A DNA stretch of 64,000 nucleotides from an uncultured Porphyromonas sp. Its GTDB lineage: Bacteria > Bacteroidota > Bacteroidia > Bacteroidales > Porphyromonadaceae. Of this stretch, positions 42,387 to 53,317 are shown one piece after another. Location: the NCBI RefSeq assembly GCF_905372525.1, contig NZ_CAJPPN010000004.1:14727-78726 (forward strand). The letters are read 5' to 3'. The position numbers were made by a program, and so were the translations under genes. A model generated the notes under the pieces. The model searched no databases. It was not told the DNA's origin and was given only the letters and a program-made list of their open reading frames with translations. The stretch's first letter is position 1; each line of letters opens with the position of its first letter.

Positions 42387-44768
42387 CTAAAGCTTGACGA
42401 TCAGCCCCAGAGTCGGGAGTACGAGCTTGCTGTAGTAGTCTAGCTTCCGTAGCTGATGTCGCTGGGGATCGGTGGGGTCATCCATAACACGACCCGCAGT
42501 ATCGAGGTTGGTATAGATAGGGGCACTGACCGAGCGGCTCAGATAGGCATTCTGTATATCGACGTAGAGGTTGAGCATCCAGTGCTTGAAGTAGAACTCC
42601 TTGTCGAGGCGCAGGTCGAGCTGGTGCTTATCGGGCAGTCTCAGCGTATTGAAGCGTTCGTAGTCCGGATAGGCACGATGTGTGACAGCCCAAGCGTCTT
42701 TATTTGTCGATAGCTCCATATCAATCGGGGTATAGGGTGCTCCACCGATGTAGCGCCAGCGTGCCGAGAGGAACCAGCTCTTACCCAGACGATAGCTCAC
42801 TAGGAGGTTGAGCATCTGCCTCGTATCCCATGACGAAGGGCGATAGATGCCAGCTAGGTCAGTAAACTCGCTCCTAAACATGGTATAGGTAGCCGTCGCA
42901 GAGAGCTGGTGCCAAGGCATCAAGCGGGCTACGACCTCCACACCATAGGCTCGACCTAGCCCCTTAGACAGAACGGCTTCATCCCCTACCTGCCCGTAGT
43001 CCGTACCCTTACTGGCTAGGCTCACCCCCTCTCGCTGAGAGATCGGGTAGCCACTGTAGGCCTTGTAGAATCCCTCGGCCGAGAAGCGAAGGTAGTCGCC
43101 TGGGTGGTACTCAGCCCCGAGCACGGCTTGGTTCGACATGATGTAGCATAGACGCTCCTTGTTCACATAGCTCCCGTCCGAGGCTCGGTAGCCCATGGTC
43201 GTGTAGGAGGGTTGCATGGCGTAGCGTCCGAGGTTCGCATTTAGGTCGATATCATCCGTTAGGGCAAACGAAGCCGAGAAGCGTGGTGATAGCTGGGGGA
43301 GGGGGTTGCTCATTGTGGAGTTGAGTGTATTGCCCACGAGATTGACCCCGAGCGAGAGCTTGAGCCTCTGGTTTAGGTATTCGTCCGATGCCTGAGCAAA
43401 GGCTGAGTAGGCGAAGAGCTTGACACGGGCATCATACGAGACGGGCACGATACGCCCCGACTGGTATATGAGCCTCTCGGCATCGTTGCTATAGTCGGCG
43501 TAGCGGAGGCCAGCCCCGAAGCTGAGCTTGAAGGGGAGGCTCGTGTACATACGCTCGTAGCGTAGCTTGTTCTCCGTCTCATCAGACTGATACTCCGAGA
43601 GCTTGCCCTGAGCGGGGTCGTTACCTTGATACTTCACACCACCATTGCGTAGCATATTGCGGCTAAGCATCCAGCTATCTACATGCCCTCTGCCATAGTG
43701 CTTGTAGACGGCACCGATTGTGTAGTTCCACTGCTTGTACTCGGGGAGATAGCTCAGGATATACCGCTGTACCTCTGTACCCGTGGTCTGGAGCTGGCTG
43801 TTTAGTCGCATATTGTCGATCGCCCCAATAGCCAGGATAGATAGTTCGTTGTGCGGATCGAAGCGATACTTATACTTGAGCTGGAAGTCGTTGTAGGTCG
43901 GGAGGAAGGGTAGCTTAATGGCCTTGAAGAGCCACTGCAGGTAGGACTGACGAGCCGACACGATGATCGACGACTTGCGCCCCAGTGGCCCCTCTATGGT
44001 GAGAGCGGCATCGGAGGCACCAACCGACGCCTTGACGTGCATGCGGTCTGTGTCACCGTCTCGCTGCTTGATCTCCATCACGGAGCTTAGCGCATTGGTT
44101 CGACTTGCAGGGAAAGCACCCGTATAGAAGTTGATCTCTCGGACAAAGTCCGGGTTAATCATCCCCATGCCTCCCCCCGAGGCACCCTGTGTAGCGAAGT
44201 GATTGATCACGGGGATCTCGATACCATCTAGGTAAAAGACATTCTCCGAAGGCCCCCCACCACGCACGATCAGGTCATTGCGATTAGGGTCTGTAGCCCC
44301 GACACCAGGCAGTGTCTGCACGAGCTTCGAGACATCTCTATTGGCTCCTGCACTCTTCTCGATCTGCTTGAGGCCGAGTGTCTGGATAGAGAGTGGACTC
44401 TCGGCTCGCTTGAGGAGTCTATTGGGACGGATAAGTACCTCGGCTAGGCTCGTTGAGGTCTCGTTTAAGGCGATGTCAATAAAGCTCGTTTGGTTACCGA
44501 GGACGTGAACTTCCGAGGAAATCGTCGTCTCGTACCCGAGCATATTCACCACGAGGCGGACGAAGCCTGGCTGAACGCTAGGGATAGTGAAGCGACCCAG
44601 CGAATCAGTGGTCGCTCCTTGGGTTGTACCTTGGATTCGCACTGTGGCAAACTCTAGGGGATCATGACTTGTCGCACTATATACCTGTCCTTTGATTGTT
44701 CCTTGCTGTGCGAAGAGTGTCGTTGTGGAGAGCACTAGAGCCAGCAAGGCGTAGTATAACCTTATCAT
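42387..44768 (-). CDS. TonB-dependent receptor with carboxypeptidase-regulatory-like domain
   Basis: A 793-residue outer-membrane receptor. A Sec signal (MIRLYYALLALVLSTTTLFAQ) leads to a CarboxypepD_reg-like domain, GTIKGQVYSATSHDPLEFAT through GRFTIPSVQPGFVRLVVNMLGY. A plug follows with VQTLPGVGATDPNRNDLIVRG and NVFYLDGIEIPVINHF, then the barrel. The end, LVLPTLGLIVKL, lacks a terminal aromatic residue. It differs from SusC in lacking the SusC-type plug motif, and no SusD gene is next to it. The start at 44768 is preferred; an in-frame ATG at 44804 would add 12 charged residues in front of the signal peptide. The ligand is unknown. Confidence 0.9.
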   Translation of the reverse strand: MIRLYYALLALVLSTTTLFAQQGTIKGQVYSATSHDPLEFATVRIQGTTQGATTDSLGRFTIPSVQPGFVRLVVNMLGYETTISSEVHVLGNQTSFIDIALNETSTSLAEVLIRPNRLLKRAESPLSIQTLGLKQIEKSAGANRDVSKLVQTLPGVGATDPNRNDLIVRGGGPSENVFYLDGIEIPVINHFATQGASGGGMGMINPDFVREINFYTGAFPASRTNALSSVMEIKQRDGDTDRMHVKASVGASDAALTIEGPLGRKSSIIVSARQSYLQWLFKAIKLPFLPTYNDFQLKYKYRFDPHNELSILAIGAIDNMRLNSQLQTTGTEVQRYILSYLPEYKQWNYTIGAVYKHYGRGHVDSWMLSRNMLRNGGVKYQGNDPAQGKLSEYQSDETENKLRYERMYTSLPFKLSFGAGLRYADYSNDAERLIYQSGRIVPVSYDARVKLFAYSAFAQASDEYLNQRLKLSLGVNLVGNTLNSTMSNPLPQLSPRFSASFALTDDIDLNANLGRYAMQPSYTTMGYRASDGSYVNKERLCYIMSNQAVLGAEYHPGDYLRFSAEGFYKAYSGYPISQREGVSLASKGTDYGQVGDEAVLSKGLGRAYGVEVVARLMPWHQLSATATYTMFRSEFTDLAGIYRPSSWDTRQMLNLLVSYRLGKSWFLSARWRYIGGAPYTPIDMELSTNKDAWAVTHRAYPDYERFNTLRLPDKHQLDLRLDKEFYFKHWMLNLYVDIQNAYLSRSVSAPIYTNLDTAGRVMDDPTDPQRHQLRKLDYYSKLVLPTLGLIVKL

Positions 44769-45172
44769 TTCATTTTTCAATTTATGCACACGACCTGCAG
44801 ACACTCACAGAGCATACCGAGGCCTACTATTGGGAGGGCTATAGATGGGCGCACTACACCCATAGCCTATCGAGCGTCCAAGCTGTACCTACCTGCTGCT
44901 CCTCTCGCATCGTTACCTATATGTGAGGGAGACCAGTGACTATACTATAGCTTAGTGTATAAAGGTACAACTATATTCACATCTCTCCCCCCACACACAT
45001 TGCCTATCGCCCTCAAATCGACCCCAATACGCCATGACCAAGCCGAGCCCAACAACGACAACCCCCTCCCCCTAGGCTCAATGCCGAGCCCAAGGGGGAA
45101 GGGATTGTCTTATCATTAGGATAGAGAGGAGAGTACTGCCCTCTACCCTCCATTAGGAGCTATGGAGTCTGC
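44769..45172. other. Intergenic region upstream of the TonB-dependent receptor
   Basis: Contains a near-consensus minus-strand -7 element (TACCTTTA, 44960-44967) for the receptor and a G/C-rich hairpin (45064-45079 with 45086-45103) that may terminate the upstream minus-strand gene. No gene was seen. Confidence 0.5.
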
Positions 45173-45760
45173 TTAGGAGGGACGCTGTAGACAAGGCTTC
45201 TTCACGAGTTGTCCGTCTTCAAAGAGGAGGATGTTGTAATACTCATCGTCCTTGGACTGGGTGAGGTCTGCGAGGAACTTATCTTGGAAGGTAGCGCACC
45301 ACCTAGTATTATAGTAGCGGAAGTCAATGCTGAGGATCGGCTCTGGATGGAGGAATAGCTCCGAACGCAAGTCCACGGCGACAAAGAGCGGACGTGCCCC
45401 CAACTGCTCGGCATAATGTGTGACTGATGAGAGCGTAGGGCAGGAAGGTGAGCTACAGCCCTCCTGGTAGATATAGACGAGCCATTTGCGCCCCTTTCGT
45501 GCGATTGCTTCCCGTAGCTCATGCCCATTAACGAGGAGCACCGACCTCTGCTGTCGAACTTGGGCTAGAGCTTTATCCACGTCCGTCAAACGGCCTTGGG
45601 AGAAGACGACACGTGCCTGCAGCTCTTTGGGGAGTTGGTTATACCCCGTCGTCAAGCCATAGACACGGATGACACCCGTGCAGAGCAGTAGCGCAAGGAG
45701 GGCGATAAGACACCCGATGAATGAGCCTATTCCGATAGACCACTTTGCTAATCGTCGCAT
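45173..45760 (-). CDS. Membrane-anchored thioredoxin-like protein, unknown function
   Basis: A 195-residue protein with an N-terminal membrane helix (IGSFIGCLIALLALLLCTGV). The outer part has KWLVYIYQEGCSSPSCPTLS, in which CSSPSC follows a beta-strand as in thioredoxin folds, although the two Cys are separated by four residues rather than two. Later LFVAVDLRSEL and YYNILLFEDGQLVKKPC fit further thioredoxin-like strands. I cannot assign a named family. A consensus -7 element lies about 63 bases upstream. A periplasmic or extracytoplasmic redox or scaffold role is inference. Confidence 0.65.
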   Translation of the reverse strand: MRRLAKWSIGIGSFIGCLIALLALLLCTGVIRVYGLTTGYNQLPKELQARVVFSQGRLTDVDKALAQVRQQRSVLLVNGHELREAIARKGRKWLVYIYQEGCSSPSCPTLSSVTHYAEQLGARPLFVAVDLRSELFLHPEPILSIDFRYYNTRWCATFQDKFLADLTQSKDDEYYNILLFEDGQLVKKPCLQRPS

Positions 45761-46200
45761 AGAGTAAACGCTGTATGAGTCGGTAGTTTGGAAGGCTATC
45801 CCATTGTGGCCTTCCCTTCCCTCAAAGGTAGGGTATTTAGACAGATTAATCCATTTGACTCTACAAACAAATTCAACACACCTTTACCCGACTTACTCTA
45901 TGCCGCCAACTCCTCACCCACCCTCTTATGCTCTTCCAGAGAGTAAATAGGATGACCATCTAAGCATCTAGAAAGTCTGTGACAAGCATCTGGGAAAGGT
46001 CTGTAGTCTCCTTTTGTTTGACTCAATAAAAGTTAGAAATGGGGGATTGAAGCACCTACTATATTTTATCGGATGGAAAAACTTCTACGAAATAAGTTTG
46101 ATGGATATTTTAAGGTGTAAGCCACTCCCTTAGGCACAGCTACAACCAATCGAGCTCAGATCAATACAGATCTTTACGCTAGAACTATACCTTGTGAGAT
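45761..46200. other. A+T-rich intergenic flank
   Basis: Upstream part of the A+T-rich island. It contains a minus-strand -7 element (45823-45830); from about 45830 on, base composition drops sharply in G+C compared with the core genome. No recognisable gene or repeat up to the small frame at 46201. Confidence 0.5.
45823..45830 (-). promoter_or_regulatory. -7 promoter element for the thioredoxin-like gene
   Basis: Minus-strand TACCTTTG, an exact TAnnTTTG match, 63 bases before the start codon. Confidence 0.6.
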
Positions 46201-46329
46201 ATGATTATGCATTATCTACAAATAGATGACAAGGTAGATTTCCGAAGTAAACTCTCACAATCAAGGAGCCTTCTGGCTAAATTTATTACTTTTGTCCTCT
46301 GCGGAGTCATCCTTAGAATTCTAGTTTAA
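46201..46329 (+). CDS. Possible 42-residue membrane peptide
   Basis: A short frame starting MIMHYLQIDDKVDFRSKLSQ and ending in a hydrophobic helix LLAKFITFVLCGVILRILV. It precedes the 316-residue gene by 27 bases in the same A+T-rich island. It could be a small membrane component of that module or a chance frame; there is no homology I can recognise. Confidence 0.3.
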   Translation: MIMHYLQIDDKVDFRSKLSQSRSLLAKFITFVLCGVILRILV

Positions 46330-46356
46330 TATATAGCAATAAATGTATCCATTATT

Positions 46357-47307
46357 ATGCTAAATCACAAACTTAATCTATCAATATTTTCTTTTAAGAT
46401 TAAACGAAGACAGAGTAGCAACGGAGACGAACTTCAGATAGATGATTTTCTATCCTCAACCTATCCTGGACCAGATCCCTTCAGTACATTCTCAGAGAGA
46501 ATCCTTGCCACATTGTCAACCCCTTACACAAACAGGAACGGAACTTTAGGTGCGATTCAGGCCGGGTGGCATAACATCGATGTGAGCAGGAGAATCCTTG
46601 ATATTACGCTTGATGGTGGGATAACTGGGATCAAACAGTCTCTCATTGGTTCTGGCTCGAAGCCGTCAAGACAGACAATTGACACTCGGGATATTGTTGC
46701 CCTACGCTACTTCGTTCGAATCTGGATGCCATCTTTAACCAGTTCGGGATATATTTTCCTCCAGTCTTACACATCCTATACTATTAAACCCTTAATTCAA
46801 GATGTATTACTCTCGGTACTAAGACAAAAAGGCCATACCCTCATTGGGGATAGAATCAACAGAACGACGACTAAACAACGAATGGAGGAATTCTTTGCTA
46901 AGGGAGTCCCTATCGCGCTTTCTATTATCAATAAACCTTCTGAGTACGATATAAGCGTCCCCTCTCCTACATCTGCAATTATAACCCTCAAGGGAGGAAA
47001 TCTCCCTACGACTGCTAATCTGACAGAAGATAGTATCAAAGACCTTGCAAGGGAAAGATTTGGGATTACACTCTCAGAGGAGGATTATTCTTATCAATAT
47101 AAGGTCAAGTATCAAATAACAAATGATCGAGGTGAGAAGGAGCAGAAAGAGTGTCTCCTCGAGGCTCAAGACGGAGCTCAACTTATCCCGAATATAATTA
47201 TCCCCGAAGATTACATCGACAGCGATAACTACCCAATTACAAGCAGAATGCAACAGCTTTGTGATGATGAGATTAATCAAATTAATTCAGAACATCAAGA
47301 AGGTTGA
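46357..47307 (+). CDS. Unrecognised soluble protein of an A+T-rich two-gene module
   Basis: A 316-residue protein without signal or membrane segments. It contains a helical/beta mixture with DIVALRYFVRIWMPSL, GYIFLQSYTSYTIKPLIQDV, RTTTKQRMEEFFAKGVPIAL and an acidic C-terminus. The pattern of a middle 'read-out' strand followed by a helix resembles several uncharacterised phage-defence proteins, but I cannot assign a family. Base and codon use is strikingly A/T-rich (Ile ATT/ATA, Lys AAA, Leu TTA), unlike every housekeeping gene in the window, which suggests recent acquisition. Its 3' end overlaps the start of the next gene by about 44 bases, so translation is coupled to a multi-spanning membrane protein. 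Confidence 0.75.
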   Translation: MLNHKLNLSIFSFKIKRRQSSNGDELQIDDFLSSTYPGPDPFSTFSERILATLSTPYTNRNGTLGAIQAGWHNIDVSRRILDITLDGGITGIKQSLIGSGSKPSRQTIDTRDIVALRYFVRIWMPSLTSSGYIFLQSYTSYTIKPLIQDVLLSVLRQKGHTLIGDRINRTTTKQRMEEFFAKGVPIALSIINKPSEYDISVPSPTSAIITLKGGNLPTTANLTEDSIKDLARERFGITLSEEDYSYQYKVKYQITNDRGEKEQKECLLEAQDGAQLIPNIIIPEDYIDSDNYPITSRMQQLCDDEINQINSEHQEG

Positions 47308-47845
47308 GCCTTTACACACATTTTTGATTATTAGGAGTGAAGGGAAAAGTGCCTTAATTTCTAACCCGAGGGGACAAGAGCGCTCTATCGGGGCAAGGAT
47401 TATGTGGGGGATTCTTTGGTATGTTATTCCCATGATTGCCTCTTTGGGTGGGATTTTTTGGGGAAACCAAGAGATACAGGGGGTTATTAAATCCTTTGAA
47501 AATCTTGCTGGAGTTGCCATTCCTCTTTTTATGGGGGCATTCTTTTCCCTACTACTCGCTATACCAAGTAGCGTTGATAAATTACAGAAAATGGGACTGG
47601 ATGAAGGGACTTTCTCCAGAGGGAAGAAGGCATACAAACAGCTTGCTTCTATCATGCAGTTTCAAATACTACTCTGTTTTGCTATTCTTTTACTCTGGCT
47701 CCTAAGAATTACTATGCTCTGTATCCTAAAGTGGGGTGAATATATCTACGGGTTATTATCCATCATACTTCTCTTCAGATTCATTGTAACCATCATTTAT
47801 CTCATTATCCGTTACCATTATCTTGTCAAAATAGAGATTAAATAG
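47264..47845 (+). CDS. Multi-spanning membrane protein of the A+T-rich module
   Basis: About 193 residues with four predicted membrane segments: IMWGILWYVIPMIASLGGIF, AIPLFMGAFFSLLLAI, QFQILLCFAILLLWLL and YGLLSIILLFRFIVTIIYLI, with a cytoplasmic loop KLQKMGLDEGTFSRGKKAYK between the second and third. The start is one of GTG 47261, ATG 47264 or ATG 47267; all overlap the previous gene's end. A soluble partner plus a four-helix membrane protein is the layout of several membrane-acting defence systems (Kiwa, for example, has a four-helix KwaA and a roughly 315-residue KwaB, in the other order), but homology cannot be claimed. The gene is followed by a 22-bp terminator stem. Confidence 0.75.
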   Translation: MMRLIKLIQNIKKVEPLHTFLIIRSEGKSALISNPRGQERSIGARIMWGILWYVIPMIASLGGIFWGNQEIQGVIKSFENLAGVAIPLFMGAFFSLLLAIPSSVDKLQKMGLDEGTFSRGKKAYKQLASIMQFQILLCFAILLLWLLRITMLCILKWGEYIYGLLSIILLFRFIVTIIYLIIRYHYLVKIEIK

Positions 47846-47865
47846 GAGACATAGGGACTTTGATT

Positions 47866-47916
47866 AAATAGCCCGCCCCGCAGCTACTATTTGGGTAGCT
47901 GCGGGGCGGGCTATTT
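47866..47916. terminator. Very strong bidirectional terminator closing the A+T-rich island
   Basis: A perfect 22-bp G/C-rich stem (47866-47887 with 47895-47916), 7-base loop, T run on the plus side and A run on the minus side. It separates the island module from the converging sufD gene. Confidence 0.93.
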
Positions 47917-47938
47917 TTAGGGGTTTGTGCCGTGGGGG

Positions 47939-49168
47939 CTACTTGCCAGCTAGGGTGCGTAGACGCTCTTCGGTCTTGGTGCGAAGGTGCTCTGAGAGCT
48001 CCTCCTCGGGGATACGCTTCAGGACATCGGCGGCGAAGGCATTGCTGAGCATCAGCTTGGCTTCCTGTAGGGCGATCCCTCGCTGGCGCATATAGAAGAG
48101 TGCATCCTCGCTGAGCTGCCCTGTGGTCATCCCGTGGGAGCACTTCACGTCATCGGCATAGATCTCCAGCTGAGGCTTGGACTGCATGCGAGCAGAGGGC
48201 GAGAGCAGGAGGTTGCGATTGTTCTGATAGGCCTGCGTCTTCTGCGCATCTTGTGCCACAAGGATACGTCCAGTGAAGACACCACGACTCTCATCGAGGA
48301 GGATGTACTTGAAGAGTTCATCCGAGGTACAGTGGGGCACTGCGTGCTCGATGAAGGAGAAGTTATCGGTGTGCATACGCTCGCTGGTGAGTGAGAAGCC
48401 CGAGACACGTAGGTCGGCCTCCTCTTCGGCGAGGGTGATGAAGTAGTTGTTGCGGGTCGTGCCGTTTCGGAGCGTCAGCGTGGAGAGGTCCGCGTGGCTA
48501 CCGCCCATCTGACGGACGTAGGTAGAGGTCAAGCGAATATTACCCGAGCCTGACTCCTCCCGATCAATGAGCGAGAAGCGTGCGCCACGGCCGACATAGA
48601 CCTCTAGGGTACGTAGGGTCATTGCCCGTACGTCCTCCTCGGGGCAGTCCTTGTAGTAGACCGCTAGCTCGGCAGCGTCCTCCACGATGAAGAGGGCTCG
48701 CTCGATCGCTAAGTGCCCCTCTGTGCGAGGAAGGATATAGCGAAGCTCGATATGCCCAGGTACCTTCAGTCCTCGGGGGACATAGACGACGAAGACCTCA
48801 TTGGCCAGCAGGGTAGAGAGGGCGACAAGCCCATCTTTAGAGGCGGGAGCTATGCGGGCATAATGCTCCTGGGCGACCTCGGGATAGAGGCGAACGAAGT
48901 CCGAGATAGAGCCGATGAAGACACCTTCGGGGACGACCTGCGAAGCCCAGTAGGGAGAGCCCTCCTGAGTAAGGAGCTGCCAGTCGTGCTCTAGGAGCTT
49001 GGGGACATCGGTGCGCTGGTAGTCTTCGCTCTTGAAGGCGGGTAGCCCGAGGCGAGCAAAGGCATCGAAGGCCTCCTCCCGATAGTGCTGCAGGAGGGGC
49101 ACTCGCTGACGCAGCTCATCGGCATGCGCTGCGTACAGATCGAGATAGTGCTTAGTCTGTGCGTCCAT
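47939..49168 (-). CDS. sufD: Fe-S cluster assembly protein SufD
   Basis: A 409-residue protein of the SufB/SufD scaffold family. The N-terminus has the LPAFKSEDYQRTDVPKLLEH pattern; the core is a right-handed beta-helix; the C-terminal part has DVKCSHGMTTGQLSEDALFY and MRQRGIALQEAKLMLSNAF, diagnostic of SufD. With SufB and SufC it builds iron-sulfur clusters in the cytoplasm. It is the last gene of sufBCD, 7 bases after sufC, and ends just before the shared terminator. Confidence 0.95.
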   Translation of the reverse strand: MDAQTKHYLDLYAAHADELRQRVPLLQHYREEAFDAFARLGLPAFKSEDYQRTDVPKLLEHDWQLLTQEGSPYWASQVVPEGVFIGSISDFVRLYPEVAQEHYARIAPASKDGLVALSTLLANEVFVVYVPRGLKVPGHIELRYILPRTEGHLAIERALFIVEDAAELAVYYKDCPEEDVRAMTLRTLEVYVGRGARFSLIDREESGSGNIRLTSTYVRQMGGSHADLSTLTLRNGTTRNNYFITLAEEEADLRVSGFSLTSERMHTDNFSFIEHAVPHCTSDELFKYILLDESRGVFTGRILVAQDAQKTQAYQNNRNLLLSPSARMQSKPQLEIYADDVKCSHGMTTGQLSEDALFYMRQRGIALQEAKLMLSNAFAADVLKRIPEEELSEHLRTKTEERLRTLAGK

Positions 49169-49175
49169 CGCTCGT

Positions 49176-49928
<753 letters not shown>

Positions 49929-49986
49929 ATCTATTGATCGTATCTAGTCTTGTCTGTATATGATGGGAATGCGAAGGGGGGGGACA

Positions 49987-51432
49987 CTAGCCCACGGAGC
50001 CTTCGAGGGAGATAGAGAGGAGCTTCTGCGCCTCGACGGCGAACTCCATCGGGAGCTTGTTCATGACCTCCTTGGCATAGCCATTGACGATCAGGCCTAC
50101 AGCCTCCTCCACGCCTATGCCTCGCTGCTGGCAGTAGAAGATCTGATCTTCGCTGATCTTGCTCGTCGTGGCCTCGTGCTCGATGATCGCCGTATCGTTG
50201 TCCACGTGCACGTAGGGGAAGGTATGCGCCCCACAGCGGTCGCTCAGCAGGAGGCTGTCGCACTGGGAGTGATTGCGGGCATTCTCTGCATCAGGGCCTG
50301 CGTAGACGAGCCCACGGTAGCTATTCTGACTCTGCCCTGCAGAGATACCCTTGGAGACGATGCGGCTACGGGTATTCCGCCCGAGGTGGATCATCTTCGT
50401 GCCGGTATCTGCCTGCTGGAAGTTGTTGGTCACCGCCACGGAGTAGAACTCTGCCACGGAGTCATCACCCTGCAGGATACAGCTGGGATACTTCCACGTG
50501 ATGGCAGAGCCGGTCTCGACCTGCGTCCAAGAGAGCTTAGAGGCAGTGCCCCGGCAGAGGCCTCGCTTGGTGACGAAGTTATATACACCGCCCTTGCCCT
50601 CCTTGTCGCCGGGGTACCAATTCTGCACCGTGGAGTACTTCACCTCGGCATCCTTCTCGACGATGATCTCGACGATAGCGGCATGGAGCTGGTTCTCGTC
50701 ACGCTGGGGAGCGGTACAGCCCTCTAGGTAGCTGACGTAGGCGCCCTCATCGGCGACGATCAGGGTGCGCTCGAACTGGCCCGTGTTCATCGCATTGATG
50801 CGGAAGTAGGTGGAGAGCTCCATCGGGCAACGTGTCCCCTTCGGGATGTAGACGAAGGAGCCATCGCTGAAGACGGCAGAGTTCAGCGCAGCGAAGAAGT
50901 TGTCCTTGTACGGGACGACCACCCCGAGGTACTGACGTACCAGCTCGGGGTACTCACGTACGGCCTCGCTGAAGGAGCAGAAGATGATCCCCTTCTCAGC
51001 GAGTGTCTCCCGGAAGGTCGTCTTGACCGACACTGAGTCCATGACGGCATCGACAGCGATACCGCTCAGCATCTTCTGTTCCTCGAGGGGGATACCCAGC
51101 TTCTCGAAGGTACGAAGGAGCTCGGGGTCTACCTCATCGAGGCTCTTCGGCCCTTCCTTCTTCTTGGGTGCAGCGTAGTAGATGATGTCCTGATAGTCGA
51201 TCGGGGGGATCTTCAGGAGCGCCCAGTCGGGCTGCTCTAGGGTCTGCCAGTGGCGGAAGGCCTCTAGGCGAAACTCCAGGAGCCACTCGGGCTCACCCTT
51301 CTTCTCAGAGATCAAGCGCACGGTGTCCTCAGTGAGTCCCTTGCCGATAGTCTCTGTGTCTATATCTGTCGTAAAGCCGTATTTATAGTCGCTCGATGTT
51401 ACCTCATCGATGATCTGATCGTTATCCTGCAT
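49987..51432 (-). CDS. sufB: Fe-S cluster assembly scaffold SufB
   Basis: A 481-residue SufB. It starts with a typical acidic leader, then [80 protein letters not shown] (with the conserved Cys and surroundings), and [20 protein letters not shown]. It accepts sulfur and assembles clusters with SufC and SufD. It is the first gene of sufBCD; a weak TACATTTC on the minus strand at 51500-51507 could be its -7 element. No sufA, sufS or sufE gene is next to it within the window. Confidence 0.96.
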   Translation of the reverse strand: MQDNDQIIDEVTSSDYKYGFTTDIDTETIGKGLTEDTVRLISEKKGEPEWLLEFRLEAFRHWQTLEQPDWALLKIPPIDYQDIIYYAAPKKKEGPKSLDEVDPELLRTFEKLGIPLEEQKMLSGIAVDAVMDSVSVKTTFRETLAEKGIIFCSFSEAVREYPELVRQYLGVVVPYKDNFFAALNSAVFSDGSFVYIPKGTRCPMELSTYFRINAMNTGQFERTLIVADEGAYVSYLEGCTAPQRDENQLHAAIVEIIVEKDAEVKYSTVQNWYPGDKEGKGGVYNFVTKRGLCRGTASKLSWTQVETGSAITWKYPSCILQGDDSVAEFYSVAVTNNFQQADTGTKMIHLGRNTRSRIVSKGISAGQSQNSYRGLVYAGPDAENARNHSQCDSLLLSDRCGAHTFPYVHVDNDTAIIEHEATTSKISEDQIFYCQQRGIGVEEAVGLIVNGYAKEVMNKLPMEFAVEAQKLLSISLEGSVG

Positions 51433-51539
51433 GTAGAATATCTGAAAGGATTAGTCCTCCACTACTGCTAACACTCTAGTGTATGGATTGTTTCGTGTGG
51501 AAATGTACTAGGATATGTAACAAATCTTAAAGATAGCTA

Positions 51540-51610
51540 GACGACTAAGCCCTCCTCAGGTCAGGCTAAGGGGATGCCCCTCCCATGACCGGATCTGTGG
51601 CTTAGTCGTC
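51540..51610. terminator. Long stem-loop between rny and the sufBCD promoter region
   Basis: A perfect 12-bp stem (51540-51551 with 51599-51610) around GACGACTAAGCC encloses a 47-base loop that can fold further. It lies just after the rny stop codon on the minus strand. Confidence 0.55.
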
Positions 51611-51634
51611 CTGCTAGGCACCGTGAGTCTTGCC

Positions 51635-53218
51635 TTACTTGGCGTAGCTCACAGAGCGAGTCTCGCGGATGACGGTGATCTTCACCTGACCTGGGTAGGT
51701 CATCTCGTCCTGGATGCGCTTAGCGATCTCGGCCGAGAGTGTGGTGATCGTGTTGTCGTCGGTATTCTCTGCCCCTACGATGACACGGAGCTCACGTCCG
51801 GCCTGGATAGCATAGGTCTTCACGACGCCGGGGTAGGAGAGGGCGAGCTGCTCTAGGTCGTTGAGTCGCTTGATATAGGCCTCTACGATCTCACGGCGGG
51901 CACCGGGGCGAGCACCGCTGATCGCGTCACAGACCTGTACGATCGGGGCGATGAGGCTCTCCATCTCGATCTCGTCGTGGTGTGCCCCGACGGCGTTGCA
52001 GATGGTCGGCTTCTCCTTGTACTTCTCGCAGAGCTTCATCCCTAGGAGAGCATGGGGTAGCTCGGGCTCGTCGTCGGGTACCTTGCCGATGTCGTGTAGG
52101 AGCCCAGCACGCTTGGCCTGCTTGGGGTTGAGCCCGAGCTCAGAGGCCATGATGGCGCAGAGGTTGGCGGTCTCACGGGAGTGCTGTAGGAGGTTCTGCC
52201 CGTAGGAGGAGCGGTACTTCATCTTCCCGATCAGGCGGATGAGCTCAGGGTGCATACCGTGGATACCGAGGTCGATGACGGTACGCTTCCCCGTCTCGAT
52301 GATCTCCTCCTCGATCTGCTTGCGCACCTTGGAGACGACCTCCTCGATACGTGCGGGGTGGATACGTCCGTCCTGTACCAGCTGGTGCAGGGCTAGACGG
52401 GCGACCTCACGACGTACGGGGTCGAAGCTACTGAGGACGATCGCCTCTGGGGTATCGTCTACGATGATCTCTATACCGGTGGCTGCCTCGAGGGCACGGA
52501 TGTTACGCCCCTCACGACCGATGATGCGCCCCTTGATCTCGTCACTCTCGATATGGAAGACGGTCACGGAGTTCTCTATGGCGGTCTCGGTGGCTAGGCG
52601 CTGGATGGACTGTACGACGATCTTCTTGGCCTCCTTGTTGGCGGTCATCTTCGCCTCCTCCACGATGTCGTTGATGTAGCCCTGAGCCTGGTCACGAGCC
52701 TCAGCACGAAGGCTCTCGATCAGTCGCTCACGAGCCTCGTCGGCGGAGAGGCCTCCGAGAGCCTCTAGTCGCTTCTGTTCACTCTGCAGGAGGGCCTCTA
52801 GCTCTACCTTCTTGGCCTCGAACTCGCCCTTACGGAGCTCATACTCGGCCTTCTTCTCCTCGATGCCCTCGCTCTGCTGGGCGAGTTGCTCCCGTAGGGT
52901 ATCTATCTCCTGGTGTTGCTTCTGGAGCTCGCTCTGGCGCTGGTTCAGCTCCTGCTCACGTCCCTTGAGCTTGCTCTCTATCTGCTTGAGCTTATTATTT
53001 CGTTGGGCTACCTGTTGCTCTAGGTCTCCCTTGAGCTGGAGGAACTTCTCCTTGACCTCCAGTAGCTTCTTTTGCTTCAGTACCTCTGCCTCCCGCTCTG
53101 CCTCGCTGAGGATGGTGCGTGTCTTCTGACCAAGCAGTCGCTCGGTGACAAACCACATCAGGGACGCTCCGACGAGGAACGCCATGGCGCAAAGGGCGAT
53201 GATGGTAATTGTTCCCAT
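51635..53218 (-). CDS. rny: Ribonuclease Y
   Basis: A 527-residue membrane-anchored endoribonuclease. An N-terminal helix ([20 protein letters not shown]) is followed by a long Lys/Glu/Gln coiled coil to about residue 190, a KH domain ([20 protein letters not shown]), and an HD domain with [18 protein letters not shown] and [10 protein letters not shown] (His and Asp metal ligands) and HHDEIEME. It starts decay of many mRNAs. The gene follows zapA by 99 bases on the same strand and is closed by a long stem-loop. Confidence 0.96.
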   Translation of the reverse strand: MGTITIIALCAMAFLVGASLMWFVTERLLGQKTRTILSEAEREAEVLKQKKLLEVKEKFLQLKGDLEQQVAQRNNKLKQIESKLKGREQELNQRQSELQKQHQEIDTLREQLAQQSEGIEEKKAEYELRKGEFEAKKVELEALLQSEQKRLEALGGLSADEARERLIESLRAEARDQAQGYINDIVEEAKMTANKEAKKIVVQSIQRLATETAIENSVTVFHIESDEIKGRIIGREGRNIRALEAATGIEIIVDDTPEAIVLSSFDPVRREVARLALHQLVQDGRIHPARIEEVVSKVRKQIEEEIIETGKRTVIDLGIHGMHPELIRLIGKMKYRSSYGQNLLQHSRETANLCAIMASELGLNPKQAKRAGLLHDIGKVPDDEPELPHALLGMKLCEKYKEKPTICNAVGAHHDEIEMESLIAPIVQVCDAISGARPGARREIVEAYIKRLNDLEQLALSYPGVVKTYAIQAGRELRVIVGAENTDDNTITTLSAEIAKRIQDEMTYPGQVKITVIRETRSVSYAK

Positions 53219-53317
53219 TCTTTCCTTGCTTCTTTGAGTTTATATGTAGCAGGAATGGACACACGTCGCCCCACCCTCCTCACACCAGAGGAGTCCCTCT
53301 GGGGCGGTGGGTAGGAG

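Noticed and set aside
49960..50727. A 255-codon plus-strand frame opposite sufB
   Set aside because: It is an antisense shadow of a well-supported sufB gene, and its protein has no recognisable motifs.
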